Counted from the first letter of the stretch, positions 42,822-52,132 are shown. The stretch is DNA of 64,000 bases from Hyphomicrobiales bacterium (GCA_900471525.1 UCEZ01000019.1:150362-214361), one strand, 5' to 3'. Made by a program: numbers and translations. The notes: generated by a model from the letters alone, not told the origin.

Positions 42822-43232
42822 ATGAGTACCATCGCAAAACACCAGAACCCGGAAGCCGATCCGCGCGTCAAAGCCGTGTTCGACGACATCCGCGCCACCC
42901 GCAAGTCCGACTTCATCAACAACATGTGGCACTACCTCGCCTTCGATGCCGACCTGCTCGAAAAAACCTGGTCCGAAGTAAAGGCCGTGATGGCCACGCC
43001 GTCGGCGCTCGATCCGCTGACCAAGGAAATGCTCTATATCGCCGTCTCGGTCACCAATGGCTGCAGCTATTGCGCGCATTCGCATACGGCAGCGGCGAAA
43101 GCCAAAGGCATGACGGTAGAACAACATGCCGACCTGCTGCGCGTCATTGCGCTCGCCGCCAAGACCAACCAGCTGGCGACGGCCTTGCAGCTTCCCGTCG
43201 ATCCCGCCTTCGACGCCGATCATCAGCCCTGA
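42822..43232 (+). CDS. Carboxymuconolactone decarboxylase-family (AhpD-like) protein
   Basis: A 136-residue all-helical protein with the AhpD/CMD core LTKEMLYIAVSVTNGCSYCAHSHTAAAKAKGM. The CSYC-AHSH combination (redox CxxC with the following His) marks the AhpD-like peroxidase/disulfide-reductase branch rather than a true decarboxylase. The ATG at 42822 has a perfect GGAGGA six bases upstream, suggesting strong translation. It is divergent from the RND pump; electron partners are not known. Confidence 0.9.
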   Translation: MSTIAKHQNPEADPRVKAVFDDIRATRKSDFINNMWHYLAFDADLLEKTWSEVKAVMATPSALDPLTKEMLYIAVSVTNGCSYCAHSHTAAAKAKGMTVEQHADLLRVIALAAKTNQLATALQLPVDPAFDADHQP

Positions 43233-43334
43233 TCGCGGCGGAAAAGCGATTGTATCCCCAAACAAGCTGGACTTGTAGAATAAAAGAAGAACGGAATTCT
43301 GGCCTTTCCGCTCCGAATCACTACATTGAGCCGC

Positions 43335-45809
43335 ATGAGCAATGGTTTTGACGATATTCCCTTCTTCGACGAGGAGCCGGCACCGCGCCCTCCGCGTGGC
43401 GGCAGCCATCAGCCGGCACCACCCGCGCCCGCCGGCGGCGGCATTGCGGCACGCGCCATGGCGGCCCGCGACCAGCATCGCGCGCCCGACTATCTCTCCG
43501 GTCTGAACCCGGAACAGCGCGAAGCCGTGGAAACCCTCGACGGCCCGGTTCTCGTGCTCGCCGGCGCCGGCACCGGCAAGACCCGCGTGCTCACCACCCG
43601 CATCGCCCATATCCTTGCCTCCGGCCGCGCCTTCCCCAGTCAGATCCTTGCCGTCACTTTCACCAACAAGGCGGCTCGCGAAATGAAGGAGCGCGTCGGC
43701 GTGCTCGTCGGCGGTGCCGTCGAGGGCATGCCGTGGATGGGCACGTTCCACTCGATCGGCGTCAAGCTGATGCGCCGCCATGCCGAACTCGTCGGCCTGA
43801 AATCCTCCTTCACCATCCTTGACACCGACGACGTCGTCCGCCTTATCAAGCAACTGATCCAGGCCGACGGCATCGACGACAAGCGCTGGCCGGCCAAGCA
43901 GTTCGCCCAGATGATCGACGGCTGGAAGAACAAGGGGCTCGGCCCCGCCGAAATTCCCGAAGGCGACGCCCGCTCTTTCGCCAACGGCAAGGGCCGCGAG
44001 CTCTACGCCGCCTATCAGGCCCGGCTGATGACACTCAACGCATGCGATTTCGGCGACCTTTTGCTGCATCCGATCCGCATGTTCCGCACCAATCCGGATG
44101 TCCTGCGCGAGTACCACGACAAGTTCCGCTATATCCTTGTCGACGAATATCAGGACACCAACACCGCCCAGTATATGTGGTTGCGCCTGCTGGCCCAACG
44201 GCCGAAGGGCGTGCCGCAGAACGTCTGCTGCGTCGGCGACGACGATCAGTCGATCTACGGCTGGCGCGGTGCCGAGGTTGACAACATCCTGCGCTTCGAG
44301 AAGGATTTTCCCGGCGCCAAGGTGATCAAGCTCGAGCGCAACTACCGCTCCACCGAGCATATCCTCGGTGCCGCCGCCCATCTCATCGCCCATAACGAAG
44401 GCCGCCTCGGCAAAACTCTGTTCACCGACCGCGTCGATCCCAACGATGACAAGGTGCAGGTGCACGCCGCCTGGGATTCGGAAGAGGAAGCCCGCGCCGT
44501 CGGCGAGGAGATCGAGCAGCTCCAGCGCACCCAGCATCCGCTCAACAACATGGCGATCCTGGTGCGCGCTTCCTTCCAGATGCGCGAATTCGAAGACCGC
44601 TTCGTCACGCTCGGCCTCAACTACCGCGTCATCGGCGGCCCGCGCTTCTACGAGCGGCTCGAAATCCGCGATGCGCTCGCCTATTTCCGCCTCGTCTGCC
44701 AGCCGGCCGACGACCTCGCCTTCGAGCGCATCGTCAACACGCCGAAGCGCGGCCTCGGCGACACCACGGTGCGCGCCCTGCACGACTATGCCCGCAAGCG
44801 CGATATCCCGATGCTGGCGGCCACCGCCGATATCATCGAAACCGACGAGATGAAGGCCAAACCGCGCAAATCGCTGTTTGATGTCGTCACCATGTTCCAG
44901 CGCTGGCAGGGCCTGCTTGAAACCACGCCACATACCGAGCTTGCCGAAACCATCCTCGAAGAGTCCGGCTATACGGACATGTGGAAGAACGACAAGTCAG
45001 CCGAAGCCCCCGGACGGCTGGAAAACCTGAAAGAACTCATCCGCTCGATGGAAGCATTCGAGTCGATGCGCGGCTTCCTCGAACACATCGCTCTGGTCAT
45101 GGATGTCGAGCAGAACGCCGAGCTCGACGCCGTCTCGATCATGACGCTGCATTCGGCCAAGGGGCTCGAATTCGAAACCGTCTTCCTGCCCGGCTGGGAG
45201 GAAGGCCTGTTTCCACACCAGCGCGCACTCGACGAAGGTGGCCGCTCGGGGCTGGAGGAGGAACGACGCCTGGCCTATGTGGGTCTCACGCGCGCCAAGC
45301 GCCGCTGCCACATCTGGTTCGTCTCCAACCGCCGCATCCACGGCCTGTGGCAATCGACGCTACCCTCACGCTTCCTCGACGAACTGCCAGTCACCCATGT
45401 CGAAGTCTCGGAAGCCGAACAGTCCTATGGCGGCTACAATCGCGGCGGCTACGGCCAGTCCCGCTTCGACAAGCAGGAACCCTTCGCCAACACCTACTCC
45501 ACCCCCGGCTGGAAACGCGCCCAGGCCAACAAGACCGACGCCACCCGCGACAACTGGGGCAACCGCTCCGGCGTCTCGATCGACCGCATCGGCTACGGCG
45601 AAAGTGGCCCCAAGGCCCGCACCATCGACGGCGAACTCATCGCCAAGTCAAAGATCGACGAACCCTCGAAATTCTCGGTCGGCGACCGGGTGTTTCACAT
45701 CAAGTTCGGCAACGGCAATATTGCCGGCATCGAGGGCAACAAGCTGACGATCGACTTTGACCGGGCGGGGCAGAAGCGGGTGCTGGACGGGTTTGTCGAG
45801 CGGGTGTGA
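43335..45809 (+). CDS. uvrD: UvrD/PcrA-type ATP-dependent DNA helicase
   Basis: An 824-residue SF1A 3'-5' helicase for nucleotide excision and mismatch repair. Motifs in order: LNPEQREAVETLDGPVLVLAGAGTGKTRVL (Q-motif and Walker A), TFTNKAAREMKERV, GTFHSIGVKLM, VDEYQDTN (Walker B), GDDDQSIYGWRGA, LERNYRST, TLHSAKGLEFETVFLPGWEEGLFPH and YVGLTRAKRRC. An N-terminal disordered extension and a C-terminal part ending in a Tudor-like FHIKFGNGNIAGIEGNKLTIDF (RNA-polymerase-interacting domain of PcrA/UvrD) complete it. The ATG at 43335 is chosen over a TTG at 43326. Confidence 0.96.
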   Translation: MSNGFDDIPFFDEEPAPRPPRGGSHQPAPPAPAGGGIAARAMAARDQHRAPDYLSGLNPEQREAVETLDGPVLVLAGAGTGKTRVLTTRIAHILASGRAFPSQILAVTFTNKAAREMKERVGVLVGGAVEGMPWMGTFHSIGVKLMRRHAELVGLKSSFTILDTDDVVRLIKQLIQADGIDDKRWPAKQFAQMIDGWKNKGLGPAEIPEGDARSFANGKGRELYAAYQARLMTLNACDFGDLLLHPIRMFRTNPDVLREYHDKFRYILVDEYQDTNTAQYMWLRLLAQRPKGVPQNVCCVGDDDQSIYGWRGAEVDNILRFEKDFPGAKVIKLERNYRSTEHILGAAAHLIAHNEGRLGKTLFTDRVDPNDDKVQVHAAWDSEEEARAVGEEIEQLQRTQHPLNNMAILVRASFQMREFEDRFVTLGLNYRVIGGPRFYERLEIRDALAYFRLVCQPADDLAFERIVNTPKRGLGDTTVRALHDYARKRDIPMLAATADIIETDEMKAKPRKSLFDVVTMFQRWQGLLETTPHTELAETILEESGYTDMWKNDKSAEAPGRLENLKELIRSMEAFESMRGFLEHIALVMDVEQNAELDAVSIMTLHSAKGLEFETVFLPGWEEGLFPHQRALDEGGRSGLEEERRLAYVGLTRAKRRCHIWFVSNRRIHGLWQSTLPSRFLDELPVTHVEVSEAEQSYGGYNRGGYGQSRFDKQEPFANTYSTPGWKRAQANKTDATRDNWGNRSGVSIDRIGYGESGPKARTIDGELIAKSKIDEPSKFSVGDRVFHIKFGNGNIAGIEGNKLTIDFDRAGQKRVLDGFVERV

Positions 45810-45846
45810 TAGACGCGGAGGCAGTGCCGAAACGATGTGATCCTGG

Positions 45847-46773
45847 TCACTCTGCCCATTCCGTGTCAGCAGTGAATGCGATCGTCAACCAACGGTCGGG
45901 TGTGTCGAAACCAATGGTCTCGCCAATCTCGTCGCGGATCAGATCCCATTCATGGATAGTCTTAGCTGGCATCGCATCTGGCACGATGAAATACAACTCA
46001 ATCTGCTTCGCCCGCCCAACCTTGGCGACATAAGCGCGATAGGACACGAAGCCATGTTTTGCCACGATGCCTTCAGCGACGCGCTCCACGTGGTGGTTTA
46101 GTTCTTCGGGTGTGACCAGCAATATGTCCAGAAAAGCCTGCCGGATGGTGGAAATCGGGACAGGAATAAGCACGAGGCACACGACCATGAGCACAGCCGA
46201 ATCGATATAAGGTACGATCCATCCCAGCTTCGTACCATCAACGAGATAGCCGATGCTGAATGCGATCAGAAGAGACGCGCTGATCCCGCCCGACATGATC
46301 CACGCCTTTGCATCCAGTGCTATGAAATCAGACTGAATGTGTTTGTTCGACCGTATCCCTATCCCAGCCATGACAATACAAGCCACGAAAGTGACGACCG
46401 CGTAGATAATCGCGTAGTCGAATTCCAGCGTGTGGCCGCCATTTCTGAGGTCCATCGCAGCGTTGATCAGCGCATATATCGAAACCGTTACCAAGAGAAC
46501 GCCGTCAAGACCCAACACGATCGGCTCAAGATGCCAGAACCCCATGCTGAAGCGGTGTTGCAGTCGGTCTGATAGCGCACCAGAGCGGGCGGATCTACTG
46601 ATGAGACCCGACACGATGAGAGCGAGCACACTCATGCCCGCGTCGGCGAGAGAATAGATGCCATCAAAGGCAATCGAGTATGATCGGGACAACAAACCAA
46701 AGACGATCCCGAATGCAGCCACCAATATGGTCGCCACAATCGAGGCGCGAAGAACAGCTTGTTCGCTCGACAT
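45847..46773 (-). CDS. Cation diffusion facilitator (CDF) family transporter
   Basis: A 308-residue divalent-cation/proton antiporter with six membrane helices; helix 2 includes SIAFDGIYSLADAGMSVLAL, matching the metal-binding helix of CDF proteins although the usual HxxxD is altered to D-x-x-x-S-L-A-D. The second site appears in FIALDAKAWIMSGGISASLLIAFSIGYL (D in helix 5). The cytoplasmic C-terminal domain ends with WLTIAFTADTEW. The metal cannot be assigned. Base composition looks lower in GC than the neighbouring helicase and cyclase genes, suggesting later acquisition. The ATG at 46773 follows GGGGGG. Confidence 0.8.
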   Translation of the reverse strand: MSSEQAVLRASIVATILVAAFGIVFGLLSRSYSIAFDGIYSLADAGMSVLALIVSGLISRSARSGALSDRLQHRFSMGFWHLEPIVLGLDGVLLVTVSIYALINAAMDLRNGGHTLEFDYAIIYAVVTFVACIVMAGIGIRSNKHIQSDFIALDAKAWIMSGGISASLLIAFSIGYLVDGTKLGWIVPYIDSAVLMVVCLVLIPVPISTIRQAFLDILLVTPEELNHHVERVAEGIVAKHGFVSYRAYVAKVGRAKQIELYFIVPDAMPAKTIHEWDLIRDEIGETIGFDTPDRWLTIAFTADTEWAE

Positions 46774-47113
46774 TACGCCCCCCTGCAACATCGCCGGTCA
46801 TCGACCCGACGTCAGATCGAGATCCACGGCCAGGAAACGCATCTTTCGAGGGTTTTCTTCAATCTCAAGATATTCGGTTTCGCTGAAAGGAGCAACAAAG
46901 GCCTATCTGCGATGAACCTTATGAGTTTGCTTGAGCACGGCCCGAAATCCGATAGTAAAAGGATCGAGCGTGCGTCTCTGCTTTCAGTCGAAGCCTCCAT
47001 CGACTGCAGAAATTCAAAAATCTTCTGCAAATCCATCACCTCCCACATCCTTCCGTGTCGAAGCCCCGAGGATGTGCCATAATGGCCGGGTGCAAACCGA
47101 GGGAGCAGACGCC
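46774..47113. other. Intergenic region, AT-richer, no confident gene
   Basis: A 340-base divergent spacer between the CDF transporter and the cyclase. It is lower in GC than its right neighbour. A minus-strand frame at 46812-47048 (78 codons) exists with a GGGAGG near its second ATG, but it has no recognised motif and leads directly into the transporter's promoter area, so I do not call it. The cyclase frame is open back to 46931 without family-like sequence. Confidence 0.5.
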
Positions 47114-48850
47114 GTGCAGCGAAAGCTGGCGACCATTATGGTAGCGGATGTCGTCGGGTCCACGCCCGCGATGGAAACCGATGAAGAATCAGCGCTGACC
47201 CGCGTCGCCGCCTGCCTGAAGACGGTGGCAGACATGGTGGCGCGCTACGACGGCCGGGTCTTCAACACCGCCGGCGATGCCGTGCTGGCCGAGTTCTCCA
47301 GCCCGGTCAATGCGCTCCGAGCATCCATGGAAGCGCGAAACGCAATCGCGGCTGTGCCGGGCGCCACGGTTTTCGACATTCGCTTCGGGCTTCATCTCGC
47401 CGATGTCGCCGTTTTCGGCGATGACCTCAGGGGCGACGGCGTCAATGTTGCAGCACGGTTGCAGTCGACGGCCGACGCCGGCGCCATCGATGTTTCGAGA
47501 GCCGTCTATGAGCAGGTTCGCCGCGTGACGCCCTGCAGCTTCGAGGAGATCGGCGAGCGGAACTTGAAGGGCATATCCGAGCCGATGCAGGTCTACCGGG
47601 TGGGACAGACCACGGACCGCCACCGCTTCCAGACGGCGCCGACCCGCAATGCGACGCTGATCACGGCCAAGCCGAACTCGGTCGCCGTCATACCCTTTTC
47701 GACCTCCAGTTCCGCCGATCAGGATCAACTGTTCCTTGCGGAAGGGTTGACGGACGACCTCACGCTCGAGCTTGGCAGGCTGAAGAGCCTTTTCGTCAGT
47801 TCGCGCTCCGCCTCAACGGCGCTGGCGACAGGAAATCCGGTCGAAGTCGGTAAGGCGCTCGGGGTCCACTATGTCGTCATCGGCTCGGTGCGCAAACTCG
47901 GAACGGCTGTGCGGCTCAACATCGCTCTCGCCGAAACCGAATATGGCCACGTGGTGTGGTCCGACCGCGTCCAGCGCCTGTTCGACGAGATTCTCGATGT
48001 AATCGACGAGATCACCGCGCGGGTGGCCGCGACCGTCGCGGGTCGCATAGAGCAGGCGGAAATCGTCGCGGCGCGGCTGAAGCGGCCTGAGAATATGTCG
48101 GCTTACGAATACTATCTGATCGGCCTCGACCATCACCGGTTGATCGGTGTCGCCGACCATCACATCGCCGAAGCAATGCAATGGTTCGAGAAATCGATGG
48201 AAGCCGACCCGAGCTTCGCGCGGCCGGTCACCATGCACGTCTGCGCCTGGAGTGCACTGCCCGGCTTCGACCGGGATACAGGCGAGTTGCGCGTCGCGCA
48301 CGCGCTTGAGCTCGATCCGACGGATCCGGAGTCCCACCGCGTCATGGGTGCCCTCAAAATGATGGGCGGCGATTATGCGACATCGAGCCACCATCACGAG
48401 CGCGCGCTCGACCTTGCGCCCAACGAAGCCTATCTGATCGGCCGTTGCGCGGCGTTCTACACGTTTGCAGGCGACCCGTTGCGGGCACTGGACCTGCTTG
48501 ACCGCGCCGAAACGCTCGATCCGTTCCTGCCCGTGTGGATTACCGAGGAGCGCGTTGCAGCACTTTATGCGCTGGCCCGGCACGAAGACATGTGCGCCGT
48601 GGCCGACGCCCTGCCGTTCCAGACCCGCCGGACGCTGATCTACCAGATGGCCGCGCGGATTGCGGGTGGCGATGTCGATCGGGCACGCAAGCTCGTGCTG
48701 CAGGCACTGGCGCTCGATCCGTCGCTGTCGGCGGAATACATCACGATGCAGGAATTGTTCCGCGACAAGTCGATCATTGACGAACTGGTCGAGCGCGCTT
48801 GCGCTGCCGGCCTGCCCCGGACTGCGGTCGAGATTCAGCAGGTCTCCTGA
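47114..48850 (+). CDS. Class III adenylate/guanylate cyclase with TPR-like C-terminal repeats
   Basis: A 578-residue soluble cyclase making cAMP (or cGMP). The catalytic domain (about 1-165) starts QRKLATIMVADVVGSTPAMETDEE, with metal-binding Asp in ADVVG and in GDAVLAEF and the transition-state N/R of GDGVNVAARLQ. A linker (about 190-300, with SVAVIPFSTSSSADQDQLFLAEGLTDDLTLELGRL and the TolB-like N-domain pattern) precedes about 270 residues of helical TPR-type repeats. This architecture is expanded in rhizobia. The GTG at 47114 has GAGGGAG upstream and yields the usual N-terminus; an ATG at 47072 and a GTG at 47090 are alternatives. The signal sensed is unknown. Confidence 0.88.
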   Translation: MQRKLATIMVADVVGSTPAMETDEESALTRVAACLKTVADMVARYDGRVFNTAGDAVLAEFSSPVNALRASMEARNAIAAVPGATVFDIRFGLHLADVAVFGDDLRGDGVNVAARLQSTADAGAIDVSRAVYEQVRRVTPCSFEEIGERNLKGISEPMQVYRVGQTTDRHRFQTAPTRNATLITAKPNSVAVIPFSTSSSADQDQLFLAEGLTDDLTLELGRLKSLFVSSRSASTALATGNPVEVGKALGVHYVVIGSVRKLGTAVRLNIALAETEYGHVVWSDRVQRLFDEILDVIDEITARVAATVAGRIEQAEIVAARLKRPENMSAYEYYLIGLDHHRLIGVADHHIAEAMQWFEKSMEADPSFARPVTMHVCAWSALPGFDRDTGELRVAHALELDPTDPESHRVMGALKMMGGDYATSSHHHERALDLAPNEAYLIGRCAAFYTFAGDPLRALDLLDRAETLDPFLPVWITEERVAALYALARHEDMCAVADALPFQTRRTLIYQMAARIAGGDVDRARKLVLQALALDPSLSAEYITMQELFRDKSIIDELVERACAAGLPRTAVEIQQVS

Positions 48851-48891
48851 GCGGCGAACCGGTACGTGAGACATCGACGGCAAAGGGGAGC

Positions 48892-49350
48892 CTACAGCGG
48901 CAGTTCCGACGTCTGCTTAATCACCTGGCTCGGAACGTCGGTCTTGACGTTCTGCACACCCTTGATGCGGCTGAGGTGCTCGGACTGGAACCGCCTGTAG
49001 TCGTCGATATCTTCAGCCACGACACGCAGCAGCACATCGCAGTCGCCGAGCATCAGGTAGCACTCCAGCACCTGCGGAAACTGCCGGACCCTTTCTACGA
49101 AATACTCGATCGTGTCCTCGTCCTGCGCCGTCAGCCAAACCCGGGTGAACAGGGTCAATCGCTTTCCAAGCTTGGCCGGGTTCAGCACCGCCACATAGCG
49201 ATCAATGATGCCCGCGTCCTCCAGAAGCTTGACGCGCCGAAGGCAGGGCGACGGCGACAGCCCCACCTCCTTCGCCAGCTCGATGTTCTGCATCCGCCCG
49301 TCGCGCTGCAGGGCTTTCAGAATTTTCCGGTCGATGTCGTCAAGCTGCAA
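48892..49350 (-). CDS. Lrp/AsnC-family transcriptional regulator
   Basis: A 152-residue feast/famine regulator: N-terminal HTH (LDDIDRKILKALQRDGRMQNIELAKEVGLSPSPCLRRVKLLEDAGII) and the ligand-binding RAM domain (TIEYFVERVRQFPQVLECYLMLGDCDVLLRVVAEDIDDYRRFQ). The only plausible start is a TTG at 49350, which gives the standard QLDDIDR N-terminus; the open frame upstream is not family-like. It is divergent from azlCD, and Lrp-type proteins are known to control AzlCD in other bacteria (AzlB of Bacillus), so it most likely senses a branched-chain amino acid and regulates those genes. Confidence 0.93.
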   Translation of the reverse strand: MQLDDIDRKILKALQRDGRMQNIELAKEVGLSPSPCLRRVKLLEDAGIIDRYVAVLNPAKLGKRLTLFTRVWLTAQDEDTIEYFVERVRQFPQVLECYLMLGDCDVLLRVVAEDIDDYRRFQSEHLSRIKGVQNVKTDVPSQVIKQTSELPL

Positions 49351-49498
49351 GTGGCACCCGATTTCAAAATCGTCGTAAATGACAATACATGATGCCAAAC
49401 AATATGGAAACCAAGCTATCTTCGCCACCGGATTGCGCGCGGTTTGGAATAAAACAGTCCATCCGAATTGAAGCCGCCCCTCGGCGACAGGAGTGCCG

Positions 49499-50239
49499 AT
49501 GACTGCAATCGATACGACCGCACAACCCCGCGAGAGAAACCGCACCCTGGCTGAGGTACGCCGCGGCGTGACAGCCTGTATTCCCGTTCTCCTTGGCATC
49601 ATCCCCTATGCCCTCGTGCTTGGCGCACAGGCGGCGCAAAAGAACCTGCGCCTTGTCGAAGTGCCGTTGATGACCGGGCTGAATTTCGCCGGCGGATCGG
49701 AGTTCGCCGCCATCCAGCTCTGGACGTCGCCGCCGCATATCGCTCTCATCGTCGCCATCACGTTCCTAGTCAACAGCCGGCACCTGTTGATGGGTGCAGC
49801 GCTCGCACCCTTCCTGCGGCATCTCCCGAAGCGAAAAGTCCTCCCGGCTTTGTTCGTCATGACCGACGAAAGCTGGGCGCTTGGCCTGGCGGATATCAAG
49901 GACCGCGCCACCCGCGGCCTGCATCCCGCGTTCAGCATGCCCTATTACCTCGGCACCGCGCTGGTCTTCTATGCAGCCTGGGTGAGCTTCACCACGCTTG
50001 GCGCGGCGCTTGGGCCGATCCTCGGCGACGTCGAATCCTATGGCTTCGACATGGCCTTCCCGGCAGTCTTCCTCGTCCTCATGCGCGGCATGTGGAAGGG
50101 GGTCAACGCCGCCCGCCCCTGGCTGGTCAGCCTCGCCGTCGCGGCCGCGACCTATCTTCTCGTCCCCGGCGCTTGGTACGTCGCCGCCGGTGCCGTCTCC
50201 GGCCTCATCGCAGCCTATATCCTCACAGGTGAAAAATGA
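49499..50239 (+). CDS. azlC: Branched-chain amino acid exporter large subunit
   Basis: A 246-residue membrane protein with about seven helices, of the AzlC/YgaZ family exporting valine, isoleucine, leucine and analogues with AzlD. Conserved sequence: RRGVTACIPVLLGIIPYALVLGA, AGGSEFAAIQL, FLVNSRHLLMGAALAPFLRHL and FVMTDESWAL. The ATG at 49499 has ACAGGAG about seven bases upstream; the GTG at 49493 overlaps that site. The last codons overlap the azlD start (ATGA). Confidence 0.93.
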   Translation: MTAIDTTAQPRERNRTLAEVRRGVTACIPVLLGIIPYALVLGAQAAQKNLRLVEVPLMTGLNFAGGSEFAAIQLWTSPPHIALIVAITFLVNSRHLLMGAALAPFLRHLPKRKVLPALFVMTDESWALGLADIKDRATRGLHPAFSMPYYLGTALVFYAAWVSFTTLGAALGPILGDVESYGFDMAFPAVFLVLMRGMWKGVNAARPWLVSLAVAAATYLLVPGAWYVAAGAVSGLIAAYILTGEK

Positions 50240-50535
50240 TCGATCCGCTGACAGTCCTCACCATCGTCCTGATGGCCACCGTTACCTACGCGTCGCGCAT
50301 CGGCGGCTATCTCGTGCTGCGCAACCGTACGCTGAGCCCCCGCGCCACCGCCGTCATGGAGGCGGCACCCGGATGCGTGTTGATCTCCGTCATCGCTCCG
50401 GACTTCGTATCCAGCAGCCCGGCCGACCTAGTCGCCATCGCCGTGACGCTTGCTGCCGCAACTCGTTTTTCCATGCTGCCGACAGTCACGATCGGCGTCG
50501 TGGCAGCCGGCCTGCTACGCCATTGGATCGGATAA
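50236..50535 (+). CDS. azlD: Branched-chain amino acid exporter small subunit
   Basis: A 99-residue partner of AzlC with four membrane helices and the family pattern VTYASRIGGYLVLRNRTLSPRATAVMEAAPGCVLISVIAPDFV. It is coupled to azlC through ATGA. The pair probably relieves excess branched-chain amino acids under control of the divergent Lrp regulator. Confidence 0.92.
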   Translation: MIDPLTVLTIVLMATVTYASRIGGYLVLRNRTLSPRATAVMEAAPGCVLISVIAPDFVSSSPADLVAIAVTLAAATRFSMLPTVTIGVVAAGLLRHWIG

Positions 50536-50571
50536 AGGAACTCCTTGGCAGGGCTCCCTCACCGCACCCTC

Positions 50572-52068
50572 CTAGTGCGCGTGCGCTGCAGTCGGCTGCG
50601 CGATGATCGGCACCTCGTTGCCCTTGGCGTCGTAGAGCTTGCCGTTGAGGAAATAGTCGCCGTCGTGCAACTCGGAAATATCCTGGTAGCGCAGGCTGCG
50701 CTCGGTTCCCGCCACGAAGACCGACTGCTGGTCCGAATTGCCTGTCCGGAAGTGATTGAACAGGAGGTTCAGCGAGATCGCCATGATCGCGGACGAACTG
50801 ATGCCGGAGTGGAAGATCGTCTCGAACCAGGCCGGGAACTGGTGATAAAACTGTGGCGCGGCGATCGGGATCATGCCGAACCCGATCGAGGTCGCAACGA
50901 TGATCAGGTTCATGTTGTTGCCGTGGTCGACCTTTGAGAGCGACCGGATGCCGCTTGCCGCGACGGTCCCGAACAGGACGATGCCGGCGCCGCCGAGAAC
51001 CGACGGCGGGATCGCGGCAATCACCCGCCCCATCACCGGCAGGAGCCCGAGCGTCACCAGGATGAGACCGCCGGCAGCCACGACAAAGCGGCTCTTAACA
51101 CCCGTCACCGCCACCAGGCCGACATTCTGGGCAAAGGCGCTCTGCGTGAAGGAGCCGAAGACAGGCGCGATCAGGCTCGACATCATGTCGGCACGCAGGC
51201 CATTGCCGAGCCGCTTCGAATCCACCTTCGTCTCGATGATTTCCCCGACCGCGAGAATATCAGCCGAGGTTTCGACGAGAATGACCACAACGACGATCAA
51301 CATCGAAATGATCGCAGCAAGCTGAAAGGTCGGCATGCCGAAGTGAAACAGCGACGGCAGGGCAACGAACGGCCCCTCTCCCACCTTGGAAAAATCGGCC
51401 ATGCCGAAGAACACGGCAGCAACCGTGCCGATGATCATGGCGAGCAGGATCGAAAGCCTGGAAATCGAGGCATTGCCGACCTTGCTGAGCAGCAGCACGA
51501 TGACAAGCGTCAGCGCCGCAAGGCCGATATTGGCAGCACTTCCGAAGTCCGGCGCGTTGCGGTTGCCGCCCATCGCCCAGTTGGCCGCTACCGGCATCAG
51601 CGTCAGCCCGATCGTCGTGATGACGATGCCGTTCACCAGGGGCGGAAAGAACTTGGTGATTCTGGAAAGGACTGGTGTGATGAGCAGCCCGACCAGCGAG
51701 GCCACCATGACCGCGCCCAGCACCGCGGGCAGCCCTCCGGACTGGCCTCCCCCACCCAGGATCGCAACGATCGTCGCAACGCTGGCAAAAGAAACTCCCT
51801 GGACCAGCGGTAACTGGCAACCGAAGAACGGCACGCCGATCGTCTGGAGAAGCGTTGCAAGGCCACCGGCAAACAGCGATGCGGTAATTAGCAACCCGAT
51901 CTCGGCCGGCGACAATCCGGCGGCCTGTCCTACGATCAGAGGTACCGCGACAATGCCGCCATACATGGTCAGAACATGCTGCAGACCGTAGACAAGAGTT
52001 GCGCCCGCTCCCAGCCGTTCGTCTTCCGGTCGCGGATCAAGAGCCGTCTCAAGGTTCCTCTGTAGCAA
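50572..52068 (-). CDS. NCS2-family purine permease (xanthine/uric acid type)
   Basis: A 498-residue nucleobase:cation symporter-2 with 14 helices. N-terminal GLQHVLTMYGGIVAVPLIVGQAAGLS; the substrate motif QTIGVPFFGCQLPLVQGVSFASV matches the purine branch; the NAT signature in helix 10 reads SAFAQNVGLVAVTGVKSRFVV, where Q-N-x-G-x-x-x-x-T-x is characteristic of uric acid/xanthine transporters. The TTG at 52068 is preceded seven bases earlier by GGGAGG. A structured leader lies directly upstream (52089-52132). Xanthine dehydrogenase or uricase genes are not in the window, so the exact purine is not settled. Confidence 0.9.
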   Translation of the reverse strand: MLQRNLETALDPRPEDERLGAGATLVYGLQHVLTMYGGIVAVPLIVGQAAGLSPAEIGLLITASLFAGGLATLLQTIGVPFFGCQLPLVQGVSFASVATIVAILGGGGQSGGLPAVLGAVMVASLVGLLITPVLSRITKFFPPLVNGIVITTIGLTLMPVAANWAMGGNRNAPDFGSAANIGLAALTLVIVLLLSKVGNASISRLSILLAMIIGTVAAVFFGMADFSKVGEGPFVALPSLFHFGMPTFQLAAIISMLIVVVVILVETSADILAVGEIIETKVDSKRLGNGLRADMMSSLIAPVFGSFTQSAFAQNVGLVAVTGVKSRFVVAAGGLILVTLGLLPVMGRVIAAIPPSVLGGAGIVLFGTVAASGIRSLSKVDHGNNMNLIIVATSIGFGMIPIAAPQFYHQFPAWFETIFHSGISSSAIMAISLNLLFNHFRTGNSDQQSVFVAGTERSLRYQDISELHDGDYFLNGKLYDAKGNEVPIIAQPTAAHAH

Positions 52069-52088
52069 AACAATTCCTCCCAGAATAA

Positions 52089-52132
52089 GTTCACGCTGCT
52101 ATGCAATTCTCCCAAAGTGCATAGGCGGAAAC
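52089..52132 (-). promoter_or_regulatory. Two-helix structured 5' leader before the purine permease, candidate riboswitch
   Basis: In the mRNA GUUUCCGC (52132-52125) can pair with GCGUGAAC (52096-52089), with one mismatch and one G-U. Inside it CUAUGCA (52124-52118) pairs perfectly with UGCAUAG (52105-52099) around the loop CUUUGGGAGAAU. A two-base CA bulge separates the helices. The structure ends seven bases before the GGGAGG ribosome-binding site. Position and compactness suit a translational riboswitch; identity with the proteobacterial xanthine/urate class (NMT1 motif) is a hypothesis. Confidence 0.45.

Noticed and set aside
42708..44933. 741-codon minus-strand frame across uvrD and the AhpD-like gene
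   Set aside because: Spans two well-supported genes on the other strand and has no domain of its own.
46812..47048. 78-codon minus-strand reading frame with GGGAGG near an internal ATG
   Set aside because: No recognised motif, mixed codon use, and it occupies the divergent promoter spacer; not called as a gene.
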